The notes below the pieces were generated by a model. The model did not search any database and was not told the DNA's origin. It saw only the letters and a list, made by a program, of their open reading frames with translations. Shown here one piece after another: positions 45,301-56,091 of a stretch of 64,000 bases of DNA; position 1 is the first letter of the stretch, and every line of letters starts with the position of its first letter. The stretch is from Lolium rigidum (lineage: Eukaryota > Streptophyta > Magnoliopsida > Poales > Poaceae): NCBI RefSeq assembly GCF_022539505.1, contig NC_061514.1:223471837-223535836 (forward strand), written 5' to 3'. The position numbers and the translations under genes are program-made.

Positions 45301-46410
45301 TGGGTACCATGACGGGATTAGCCACCCATTCTGATTCCTTGAGCTCTCGGATGAATCCTGCTTTGCGAAGTCGATTGATCTCTTCGCCAATCGCTCTCCG
45401 CTTGGGTTCAGAGAATCGACGCATCGACTGTTGCACTGGTTTGGCTGTTGGGTCAACATTAAGGGCGTGCTCAGCGAGTTCCCTGGGGATACCTGGCATG
45501 TCGGATGGTTCCCATGCAAATATCTCCCAGCGCTCACGGAGGAACTCGATGAGCGCGCCTTCCTATGCGACCGTGAGGTCAGCCGATATATTGACCGTTT
45601 TCTTCGGGTCATTGGGGTGCACCTGCAGTTTCTTGGCTTCCTTTGTAGCGTCGAACTCGTCGGGTCTTACGTTTCGGTTGTCGGCTGGTGGTTGCGTATG
45701 ATCCACTGCTGCGTCGATTGCGTTGAGTTCCTCCTTGGCGCCGAATTTCGAAGCGATCTTCTGAAACTCCCTATCACAGGTGTCTGACCGAGCAAAACTC
45801 CCGTGAACGGTTATTGGGGTCCCGTTGTTGCCTGGCATCTTTAGCTTTAGGTACGCATAATGAGGTACGGCCATAAACTTGGCAAACGCTGGCCTGCCGA
45901 GGATGGCATGGTGCGGGATTCCCGATCGACGACTTCAAACTCGATCTTTTCTTTCCTAAAATTGGTGGGTGTGCCGAAGACTACATCCAACGATGTTTTC
46001 CCAAGAGAATAAGCGGGTCGAGTCGGTATAATGCCATGGAATCCTGTATCGGATTCCTTCAGCATATCGACTGTTAAACCCATTGGTTTCATTGTGTTGG
46101 CAAATAGTAAATTTAGGCCGCTTCCTCCGTCCATGAATACTTTGCTCATGTTGTACCCTCCGATCTGTGCCTCAAGGACTAGAGCTGCATGGCCGGGTCT
46201 AGGAACGGCTTTCGGGTGATCCGTTACGTCGAAGGAGATGCTTTGTTCCGACCAGTTGATGAATTCGGGTGTGTCGACCATAGCGACTTCTGCATACTTC
46301 ACTTCCCGCGAGAATTTCTTGATTTCTCTTTTTGAAAAGCTGGTTTTATGAATCATGCTGACCTGCCCACGCGGCTCTGGGAATACCTCGGCTGGTACAT
46401 ACTCGTCCTT
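42358..46410 (-). pseudogene. Tat-like element 2: protease to integrase
   Basis: From right to left: a gag-protease region (46356-45563) with DHPKAVPRPGHAALVLEAQI, active-site-like FMDGGSGLNLLF and FHGIIPTRPAYSLG; reverse transcriptase (45499-44834) with LRMCIDYTGLNKHCPKD, FLDAYSGYNQIKL, YQRCMQACLG and VYIDDIVV; RNase H (44795-44319). A long intact 654-codon frame follows (44322-42358). It contains the end of the gypsy RNase H (IKSQILPDFVADW), the archaeal-type second RNase H (SWVMYFDGSKR, TNNEAEYEALLHGMKMAKA, ASNEEADTLA), the integrase zinc finger (EGTCGHHAGSRALVAKAF, CDPC), the catalytic core (KFTKWIEAVPV, TDNGTNFDSKEF, GQVERING) and the terminal WNVAHLRRFYT. Frameshifts near 44860 and 45560 inactivate the polyprotein. 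The second RNase H supports the Tat lineage. The right side is cut by an LTR at 46411. Confidence 0.88.
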
Positions 46411-47981
46411 TGATACGTCTCCGACGTATCGATAATTTCTTATGTTCTATGCCATATTATTGATGATACCTACATGTTTTATGCACACTTTATGTCATAT
46501 TCGTGCATTTTCTGGAACTAACCTATTAACAAGATGCCGAAGTGCAGTTCCTGTTTTACGCTGTTTTTGGTTTCAGAAATCCTAGTAACGAAATATTCTC
46601 GGAATTGGACGAAACGAAGACCCAGGGGCCTATTTTTCTACGGAGCTTCCAGAAGACCGAAGAACATACGTAGTGGGGCCACGAGGTGGCCAAACCATAG
46701 GGCGGCGCGACCCAGGTCTTGGCCGCGCCGACCTGTGGTGTGGGCCCCTCGTCTGGCCCCCGACTCTGCCCTTCCGCCTACTTAAAGCCTCCGTCGCGAA
46801 ACCCCGAGGCGAAAAACCACGATACGGAAAACCTTATCGAGACGCCGCCGCCGCCGATCCCATCTCGGGGGATTCCGGAGATCTCCTCCGGCACCTCGCC
46901 GGAGAGGGGATTCATCTCCCGGAGGACTCTACACCGCCATGGTCGCCTCCGGAGTAATGAGTGAGTAGTTCACCCCTGGACTATGGGTCCATAGCAGTAG
47001 CTAGATGGTTGTCTTCTCCTCATTGTGCTTCATTGTTGGATCTTGTGAGCTGCCTAACATTATATGTTGTGTTTGTCGGGATCCGATGGATAGAGAATAC
47101 CATGTCATGTTAATTATCAAGTTATTACACATGTGTTGTTTATGATCTTGCATGCTCTCCGTTACTAGTAGAGGCTCGGCCAAGTTTTTACTTTTAACTC
47201 CAAGAGGGAGTACTTATGCTCGATAGTGGGTTCATGCCTGCATTGACACCGGGACGAGTGACGTAAAGTTCTAAGGTTGTGTTGTGCTGTTGCCACTAGG
47301 GATAAAACATTGGCGCTATGTCCGAGGATGTAGTTGCTGATTACATTACGCACCATACTTAATGCAATTGTCTGTTGCTTTGCAACTTAATACTGGAAGG
47401 GGTTCGGATGATAACCTGAAGGTGGACTTTTTAGGCATAGATGCAGTTGGATGGCGGTCTATGTACTTTTTCGTAATGCCCAATTAAATCTCACTATACT
47501 TATCATGTCATGTATGTGCATTGTTATGCCCTCTCTATTTGTCAATTGCCCGACTGTAATTTGTTCACCCAACATGCTTTTATCTTATGGGAGAGACACC
47601 TCTAGTGAGCTGTGGACCCCGGTCCATTCTTTTAATACTTGAAATATAAATCTGCTGCAATACTTGTTTTACTCGTTTTCTCTCGCAAACAATCATCTTC
47701 CACACAATACGGTTAATCCTTTGTTACGAGCAAGCCGGTGAGATTGACAACCTCACCGTTTCGTTGGGGCAAAGTACTTTGGTTGTGTTGTGCAGGTTCC
47801 ACGTTGGCGCCGGAATCTCCGGTGTTGCGCCGCACTACATCCCGCCGCCATCAACCTTCAACGTGCTTCTTGACTCCTACTGGTTCGATTAAACCTTGGT
47901 TTCTAACCGAGGAAACTTGCCGCTGTGCGCATCACACCTTCCTCTTGGGGTTCCCAACGGACGTGTCAACTACACGCATCA
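46411..47981 (+). repeat. First LTR of the F/G array (5' LTR of F)
   Basis: It starts TGATACGTCTCCGACGTATC right after the element-2 gag/protease region and ends CTACACGCATCA, 1571 bp. The preceding 5 bp are TCCTT. A primer site follows at 47992, so it acts as the 5' LTR of unit F. Confidence 0.9.
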
Positions 47982-47991
47982 AGCAAATTTC

Positions 47992-48009
47992 TGGCGCCGT
48001 TGCCGGGGA
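47992..48009 (+). promoter_or_regulatory. Primer-binding site of F (tRNA-Asp)
   Basis: TGGCGCCGTTGCCGGGGA is a perfect 18-nt complement to the 3' end of plant tRNA-Asp, 10 nt after the LTR. Confidence 0.88.
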
Positions 48010-48217
48010 GATCAAGACACGCTGCAAGGGGAGTCTCCACTTCTCAATCTCTTTACTTTGTTTTTGTCTTGCTTTATTTTATTTTACTACTTTGTTTAAG
48101 GCATTATATCAAAACACAAAAAAATTAGTTGCTAGCTTTACTTTATTTGCTATCTTGTTTGCTATATTAAAAAACACAAAAAAATTAGTTACTTGCATTT
48201 ACTTTACTTATTTCATC

Positions 48218-48862
48218 ATGTTTCCTTTTAATTTTACCACAAAGAACATACCGGTAGGACAAGGGTCTATAATTGGGAGGAACAATATAGAAGAATTTTT
48301 CACCCATGTTAGTACCGTTGAAGATTTTGAAGATAGACACTTGGTAGAACTTGCTCCTACTTATGAAATTGCTGCTGCTGCTTTAGTCCGCTTGTTGGAA
48401 ACTAAATTTGTTAATCTCAATCCTATAATCCAACACATGTTTCTTACACTTGGTGATTTGGAAGAGGGGGAAAAGAAAGATTTTGTTTTAGAAACCCTTC
48501 TTAGAGAATTTGGTGGTCTAGCAAGAGAGGCTAGAAAGGTCTTTGCTAAATTTAATATGCTTGGTTCTCATACTAATTTTGTTAGCCTTCTTGAAAAAAT
48601 GGATATGGATAGGATAAGGTACACTAATAATGCTAATGCTGGTGGGGAGATCAAAGCACCAATACCATGTAAACTCCTAGCTATGAATGATGCACTAGAA
48701 CATAACTATGCTTGGCTTGTTCCCGAAAATTTGTTTGATGAGAGTAGCAAGCCCAAGACTAATGAAAAGGGAGACGCTGAAACTTATGTATCCAATATAC
48801 TATGCATGGTTGAGAAAACTCCAAACCCCGCCGTAGGTGCACCACCCTTCGATAATACTTGA
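48218..48862 (+). CDS. Intact 214-aa protein of unknown function in non-autonomous element F
   Basis: The frame runs from ATG (MFPFNFTTKNIPVGQGSIIG) to TGA, 214 codons without damage. Copies in B (broken) and G (partly in the gap) align with it. The part before 48218 that is also open lies in the LTR and leader, so I start at this ATG, which aligns with the start of the B copy. Recognisable blocks are NIEEFFTHVSTVEDFEDRHL near residue 24, FVNLNPIIQHMFLTLGDLEE, a basic/acidic helical stretch (LREFGGLAREARKVFAKFN), LEKMDMDRIRYTNN, NYAWLVPENLFDESSKPK and the tail APPFDNT. It shows no zinc knuckle, protease motif, signal peptide or membrane segment. It occupies the gag position between primer site and hairpins. 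A role in packaging or particle binding is inference only. Confidence 0.75.
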   Translation: MFPFNFTTKNIPVGQGSIIGRNNIEEFFTHVSTVEDFEDRHLVELAPTYEIAAAALVRLLETKFVNLNPIIQHMFLTLGDLEEGEKKDFVLETLLREFGGLAREARKVFAKFNMLGSHTNFVSLLEKMDMDRIRYTNNANAGGEIKAPIPCKLLAMNDALEHNYAWLVPENLFDESSKPKTNEKGDAETYVSNILCMVEKTPNPAVGAPPFDNT

Positions 48863-48875
48863 GTTACACTTTCCG

Positions 48876-48924
48876 CGCCTAGCTGAAAGGCGTTAAAGAA
48901 AATCGCTTATGGGAGACAACCCAT
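48876..48924 (+). promoter_or_regulatory. Two-hairpin RNA module of F
   Basis: CGCC-TAGCTGAAA-GGCG, then a 16-nt spacer, then ATGGG-AGACAA-CCCAT. The first stem begins 14 nt past the last base of the stop codon. It is the same module as in B, E and G. Confidence 0.62.
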
Positions 48925-51450
48925 GTTTTTACTCCAGTATTTTTGTTTTATATTTGTGTCTTGGAAGTTGTTTACTACTGTAGCAACCTCTCCTTATCTT
49001 AGTTTTATGTTTTGTTGTGCCAAGTAAAGTCTTTGATAGAAAAGTAAGTACTAGATTTGGATTACTGCGCGGTTCCAGATTTCTTTGCTCGTCACGAATC
49101 TGGGTCTATCTCCCTGTAGGTAGCTCAGAAAATTACGCCAATTTACGAGCATGATCCTCAGATATGTACGCAACTTTCATTCAATTTGAGCATTTTCGTT
49201 TGAGCAAGTCTGGTGGCCTAATAAAATCCATCTTTACGGACTGTTCTGTTTTGACAGATTCTGTCTTTTATTTCGCATTGCCTCTTTTGCTATGTTGGAT
49301 GAATTTCTTTGATCCACTAATGTCCAGTAGCTTTATGCAATGTCCGAAGTGTTAAGAATGATTGTGTCACCTCTGAACATATGAATTTTTATTATGCACT
49401 AACCCTCTAATGAGTTGTTTCGAGTTTGGTGTGGAGGAAGTTTTCAAGGATCAAGAGAGGAGTATGATGCAATATGATCAAGGAGAGTGAAAGCTCTAAG
49501 CTTGGGGATGCCCCGGTGGTTCACCCCTGCATATATTAAGAAGACTCAAGCGTCTAAGCTTGGGGATGCCCAAGGCATCCCCTTCTTCATCGACAACATT
49601 ATCGGGTTCCTCCCCCGAAACTATATTTTTATTCCATCACATCTTATGCACTTTGCTTGGAGCGTCGGTTTGTTTTTGTTTTTTGTTTTGTTTGAATAAA
49701 ATGGATCCTAGCATTCACTTTATGGGAGAGAGACACGCTCCGCTGTTGCATATGGACAAATATGTCCTTAGGCTCTACTCATAGTATTCATGGCGAAGTT
49801 TCTTCTTCGTTAAATTGTTATATGGTTGGAATTGGAAAATGATACATGTAGTAACTCTAAAATGTCTTGGATAATTTGATACTTGGCAATTGTTGTGCTC
49901 ATGTTTAAGCTCTTGCATCATATACTTTGCATCCATTAATGAAGAAATACTTAGAGCTTGCTAATTTGGTTTGCATATTTGGTTTCTCTAGAGTCTAGAT
50001 AACATCTAGTATTGAGTTTTGAACAACAAGAAAGACGGTATGGAGTCTTATAATGTTTACCATATGTCTTTTATGTGAGTTTTGTCTGTACCGTTCATCC
50101 TTGTGTTTGTTTCAAATAACCTTGCTAGCCTAAACCTTGTATCGAGAGGGAATACTTCTCATGCATCCAAAATACTTGAGCCAACCACTATGCCATTTGT
50201 GTCCACCATACCTACCTACTACATGGTATTTATCCGCCATTCCAAAGTAAATTGCTTGAGTGCTACCTTTAAAATTCCATCATTCACCTTTGCAATATAT
50301 AGCTCATGGGACAAATAGCTTAAAAACTATTGTGGTATTGAATATGTACTTATGCACTTTATCTCTTATTAAGTTGCTTGTTGAGCGATAACCATGTTTA
50401 CGGGGACGCCATCAACTATTCTTTGTTGGATATCATGTGAGTTGCTATGCATGTCCGTCTTGTCCGAAGTAAGAGAGATCTACCACCTTCATGGTTGGAG
50501 CATGCATATTGTTAGAGAAGAACTTTGGGCCGCTAACTAAAGCCATGATTCATGGTGGAAGTTTCGAGTTTGGACACATATCCTCAATCTCGTATGAGAA
50601 TAATAATTGTTGCCACATGCTTATGCATTAAAGAGGAGTCCATTATCTCGTTGTCCATGTTGTCCCGGTATGGATGTCTAAGTTGAGAATAATCAAAAGC
50701 GAGAAATCCAAAATGCGAGCTTTCTCCTTAGACCTTTGTACAGGCGGCATGGAGGTACCCCATTGTGACACTTGGTCAAAACATGTGCATTGCAAAGATC
50801 CGGTAGTCCAAGCTAATTAGGACAAGGAGCGGGCACTATTAGTATACTATGCATGAGACTTGCAACTTGTAAGATATAATGTACATAACTCATATGCTTT
50901 ATTACTACCGTTGACAAAATTGTTTCATGTTTTCAAAATAAAAGCTCTAGCACAAATATGGCAATCGATGCTTTCCTCTTTGAAGGACCATTCTCTTTAC
51001 TTTTATGTTGAGTCAGTTCACCTATTTCTCTCCACCTCAAGAAGCAAACACTTGTGTGAACTGTGCATTGATTCCTACATACTTGCATATTGTACTTGTT
51101 ATATTACTCTATGTTGACTATTATCCATGAGATATACATGTTACAAGTTGAAAGCAACCGCTGAAACTTAATCTTCCTTTGTGTTGTTTCAATACCTTTA
51201 CTTTGATTTATTGCTTTATGAGTTAACTCTTATGCAAGACTTATTAATACTTGTCTTGAAGTACTATTCATGAAAAGTCTTTGCTTTATGATTCACTTGT
51301 TTTCTCATGTCATTACCATTGTTTTGATCGCTGCATCCACTACATATGTTTACAAATAGTATGATCAAGGTTATGATGGCATATCACTCAGAAATTATCT
51401 TTGTTATCGTTTTACCTGCTCGGGACGAGCAGAACTAAGCTTGGGGATGC
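48925..51450 (+). other. Non-coding 3' internal region of F with repeated polypurine motif
   Basis: No protein is recognised. AAGCTTGGGGATGC occurs at 49498-49511, at 49556-49569 and next to the LTR at 51437-51450. The last is the probable polypurine tract. The second copy forms part of a perfect 9-bp hairpin GGGGATGCC-CAA-GGCATCCCC (49562-49582). The region is co-linear, inverted, with the 3' regions of B and E. Confidence 0.75.
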
Positions 51451-51451
51451 T

Positions 51452-53030
51452 TGATACGTCTCCGACGTATCGATAATTTCTTATGTTTATGCCATATTAT
51501 TGATGATACCTACATGTTTTATGCACACTTTATGTCATATTCGTGCATTTTCTGGAACTAACCTATTAACAAGATGCCGAAGTGCCGGTTCTGTTTTCTG
51601 CTGTTTTTGGTTTCGAAATCCTAGTAACGAAATATTCTCGGAATTGGACGAAACGAAGACCCGGGGGCCTATTTTTCCACGGAGCTTCCGGAAGACCGAA
51701 GAACATACGAAGTGGGGCCACGAGGTGGCCAAACCATAGGGCGGCGCGGCCCGGGTCTTGGCCGCGCCGACCTGTGGTGTGGGCCCCTCGTCCGGCCCCC
51801 GACTCTGCCCTTCCGCCTACTTAAAGCCTCCGTCGCGAAACCCCGAGGCGAAAAACCACGATACGGAAAACCTTACCGAGACGCCGCCGCCGCCGATCCC
51901 ATCTCGGGGGATTCCGGAGATCTCCTCCGGCACCTCGCCGGAGAGGGGATTCATCTCCCGGAGGACTCTACACCGCCATGGTCGCCTCCGGAGTGATGAG
52001 TGAGTAGTTCACCCCTGGACTATGGGTCCATAGCAGTAGCTAGATGGTTGTCTTCTCCTCATTGTGCTTCATTGTTGGATCTTGTGAGCTGCCTAACATG
52101 ATCAAGATCATCTATCCGTAATTCTATATGTTGTGTTTGTCGGGATCCGATGGATAGAGAATACCATGTCATGTTAATTATCAAGTTATTACACATGTGT
52201 TGTTTATGATCTTGCATGCTCTCCGTTACTAGTAGAGGCTCGGCCAAGTTTTTACTTTTAACTCCAAGAGGGAGTACTTATGCTCGATAGTGGGTTCATG
52301 CCTCGCATTGACACTGGGACAAGTGATGAGAAAGTTCTAAGGTTGTGTTGTGCTTGTTGCCACTAGGGATAAAACATTGGCGCTATGTCCGAGGATGTAG
52401 TTGCTGATTACATTACGCACCATACTTAATGCAATTGTCTGTTGCTTTGCAACTTAATGCTTGGAGGGGTTCGGATGATAACCTGAAGGTGGACTTTTTA
52501 GGCATAGATGCGGTTGGATGGCGGTCTATGTACTTTGTCGTAATGCCCAATTAAATCTCACTATACTTATCATGTCATGTATGTGCATTGTTATGCCCTC
52601 TCTATTTGTCAATTGCCCGACTGTAATTTGTTCACCCAACATGCTTTTATCTTATGGGAGAGACACCTCTAGTGAACTGTGGACCCCGGTCCATTCTTTT
52701 AATACTGAAATACAAATCTGCTGCAATACTTGTTTTACTGTTTTCTCTCCAAACAATCATCTTCCACACAATACGGTTAATCCTTTGTTACAGCAAGCCG
52801 GTGAGATTGACAACCTCACTCGTTTCGTTGGGGCAAAGTACTTTGGTTGTGTTGTGCGGGTTCCACGTTGGCGCCGGAATCTCCGGTGTTGCGCCGCACT
52901 ACATCCCGCCGCCATCAACCTTCAACGTGCTTCTTGACTCCTACTCGGTTCGATTAAACCTTGGTTTCTAACTGAGGAAACTTGCCGCTGTGCGCATCAC
53001 ACCTTCCTCTTGGGGTTCCCAACGGACGTA
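51452..53030 (+). repeat. Middle LTR of the F/G array (3' LTR of F; end altered)
   Basis: It starts TGATACGTCTCCGACGTATC behind the F polypurine tract and is collinear with the other LTRs up to TTCCCAACGGACGT near 53030. Then it departs into AGGTGCTGTCACACGAGTAG and enters the N gap at 53063. The expected end (CGCATCA) and primer site are not seen. Confidence 0.8.
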
Positions 53031-53062
53031 GGTGCTGTCACACGAGTAGAAATGCCCTTAAC

Positions 53063-53162
53063 NNNNNNNNNNNNNNNNNNNNNNNNNNNNNNNNNNNNNN
53101 NNNNNNNNNNNNNNNNNNNNNNNNNNNNNNNNNNNNNNNNNNNNNNNNNNNNNNNNNNNNNN
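53063..53162. other. Assembly gap (100 N)
   Basis: A gap of unknown true length lies between the altered end of the middle LTR and the truncated G reading frame. The tandem LTR arrangement is therefore only as good as this scaffold join. Confidence 0.95.
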
Positions 53163-53485
53163 GTGTTTGCTAAATTTAATATGCTTGGTTCTCCTACTAA
53201 TTTTGTTAGTCTCCTTGAAAAGATGGATATGGATAGAATAAGATACACTAATAATATTGATGATGGAGGGGAGATCAAAGCACCAATACCATGTAAGCTC
53301 CTAGCTATGAATGATGCACTAGAAAATAACTATGCTTGGCTTGTTCCTGAAAATTTGTTTGATGAGAGTAGCACGCCTAAGACTAATGAAAAGGAGATGC
53401 TGAAACTTATGTATCTAATATAATATGCCTGGTTGAGAAAAGCCCACACCCCGCTGTAGAAGTACCACCCTTCGATAATACTTGA
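53163..53485 (+). pseudogene. C-terminal part of the unknown 214-aa protein (unit G)
   Basis: It begins mid-frame after the gap with VFAKFNMLGSPTNFVSLLEK and ends at the same DNT-TGA tail as F. A one-base deletion around 53390 (AAGGAGATG where F has AAGGGAGAC) shifts the frame, so the first frame stops at 53421-53423. The N-terminal half is in the gap or absent. Confidence 0.78.
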
Positions 53486-53499
53486 TACACACTTTACTG

Positions 53500-53548
53500 C
53501 GCCTAGCTGAAAGGCGTTAAAGAAAAGCGCTTATGGGAGACAACCCAT
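53500..53548 (+). promoter_or_regulatory. Two-hairpin RNA module of G
   Basis: It has the same pair of stem-loops as in F, with the first stem 14 nt beyond the stop codon. The loop sequences TAGCTGAAA and AGACAA are unchanged. Confidence 0.62.
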
Positions 53549-56091
53549 GTTTTTACCTACAGTACTTTGTTTTTATTTTGTGTCTTGGAAGTTGTTTACT
53601 ACTGTAGCAACCTCTCCTTATCTTAGTTTTGAGTTTTGTTGTGCCAAGTTAAGCCGTTGATAGAAAAGTAAGTACTAGATTTGGATTACTGCGCAGTTCA
53701 GATTTCTTTGCTGTCACGAATCTGAGCCCACTGCCCTGCAGGAAGCTCAGAAAATTATGCCAATTTACGTGCATGATCCTCAGATATGTACGCAACTTTC
53801 ATTCAATTTGAGCATTTTCATTTGAGCAAGTCTGGTGCCATTTTAAAATTCGTCAATACTGAACTGTTCTGTTTTGACAGATTCTGCCTTTTATTTCGCA
53901 TTGCCTCTTTCGCTATGTTGGATGAATTTCTTTGATCCACTAATGTCCAGTAGCATTATGCAATGTCCAGAAGTGTTAAGAATGATTGTGTCACCTCTGA
54001 ATATGTCAATTTATATTGTGCACTAACCCTCTAATGAGTTGTTTCGAGTTTGGTGTGGAGGAAGTTTTCAAGGATCAAGAGGAGTATGATGCAACATGAT
54101 CAAGGAGAGTGAAAGCTCTAAGCTTGGGGATGCACCCGGTGGTTCACCCCTGCATATATCAAGAAGACTCAAGCGTCTAAGCTTGGGGATGCCCAAGGCA
54201 TCCCCTTCTTCATCGACAACATTATCGAGGTTCCTCCCCTGAAACTATATTTTTATTCCATCACATCTTATGTGCTTTTTCTTGGAGCGTCGGTTTGTTT
54301 TTGTTTTTGTTTTGTTTGAATAAAATGGATCCTAGCATTCACTTTATGGGAGAGATACACGCTCCGCTGTAGCATATGGACAAGTATGTCCTTGGTTTCT
54401 ACTCATAGTATTCATGGCGAAGTTTCTCCTTCGTTAAATTGTTATATGGTTGGAATTGGAAAATGATACATGTAGTAATTGCTATAAATGTCTTGGGTAA
54501 TGTGATACTTGGCAATTGTTGTGCTCATGTTTAAGCTCTTGCATCATATGCTTTGCACCCATTAATGAAGAAATACATAGAGCATGCTAAAATTTGGTTT
54601 GCATATTTGGTTTCTCTAAGGTCTAGATAATTTCTAGTATTGAGTTTGAACAACAAGGAAGACGGTGTAGAGTCTTATAATGTTTTCAATATGTCTTTTA
54701 TGTGAGTTTTGCTGCACCGGTTCATCCTTGTGTTTGTTTCTAACAAGCCTTGCTAGCCTAAACCTTGTATCGAGAAGGAATACTTCTCATGCATCCAAAA
54801 TACTTGAGCCAACCACTATGCCATTTGTGTCCACCATACCTACCTACTACATGGTATTTTCCAGCCATTCCAAAGTAAATTGCTTGAGTGCTACCTTTAA
54901 AATTCCATCATTCACCTTTGCAATATATAGCTCATGGGACAAATAGCTTAAAAACTATTGTGGTATTGAATATGTAATTATGCACTTTATCTCTTATTAA
55001 GTTGCTTGTTGTGCGATAACCATGTTTGCTTGGGGAACGCCATCAACTCATTGTTGAATTTCATGTGAGTTGCTATGCATGTTCGTCTTGTACGAAGTAA
55101 GGGCGATCTACCACTGAGTTGAATGGTTTGAGCATGCATATTGTGAGAGAAGAACATTGGGCCGCTAACTAAAGCCATGTTCCATGGTGGAAGTTTCGAT
55201 TTTGGACAAACATCCTCAAATCTCTAATGAGAAAAGAATTAATTGTTGTTGAATGCTTAAAGCATTAAAGAGGAGTCCATTATACTATTGTCTATGTTGT
55301 CCGGTATGGATGTCTAAGTTGAGAATAATCAAAGCGAGAAATCCAAATGCGAGCTTTCTCCTTAGACCTTTGTACGAGGCGGCATAGAGGTACCCCTTTG
55401 TGATACTTGGTTAAAGCATATGTATTGCGGTGATAATCCGGGTAGTCCAAGCTAATTAGGACAAGGTGCGGGCACTATTAGTACACTATGCATGAGGCTT
55501 GCAACTTATAAGATATAATTTACATGATGCATATGCTTTATTACTACCGTTGACAAAATTGTTTCATGTTTTCAAAATCAAAGCTCTAGCACAAATATAG
55601 CAATCGATGCTTTTCCTCTATGAGGACCATTCTTTTACTTTCAATGTTGAGTCAGTTCACCTATTTCTCTCCACCTCAAGAAGCAAACACTTGTGCGAAC
55701 TGTGCATTGATTCCTACATATTCGCTTATTGCACTTATTATATTACTCTATGTTGACAATATCCATGAGATATACATGTTACAAGTTGAAAGCAACCGCT
55801 GAAACTTAATCTTCTTTTGTGTTGCTTCAATACCTTTACTTTGAATTATTGCTTTATGAGTTAACTCTTATGCAAGACTTATTGATGCTTGTCTTGAAGT
55901 GCTATTCATGAAAAGTCTTTGCTTTATGATTCACTTGTTTACTCATGTCATCACACATTGTTTTGATCGTTGCATTCTCTACATATGCTTTACAAATAGT
56001 ATGATCAAGTTTATGATGGCATGTCACTCCAGAAATTATCTTTGTTATCGTTTTAACTGCTCGGGACGAGCAGAACTAAGCTTGGGGATGC
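53549..56091 (+). other. Non-coding 3' internal region of G
   Basis: It is co-linear with F 48925-51450, including the GGGGATGCC-CAA-GGCATCCCC hairpin (54185-54205) and the AAGCTTGGGGATGC copies, the last one at 56078-56091 touching the LTR. No coding sequence is recognised. Confidence 0.75.

Noticed and set aside
48860..48924. Stop-codon readthrough signal (TGA followed by hairpins)
   Set aside because: In F another in-frame TGA follows after seven codons, inside the first hairpin loop, and no pol frame lies downstream; a packaging or stability role fits better.
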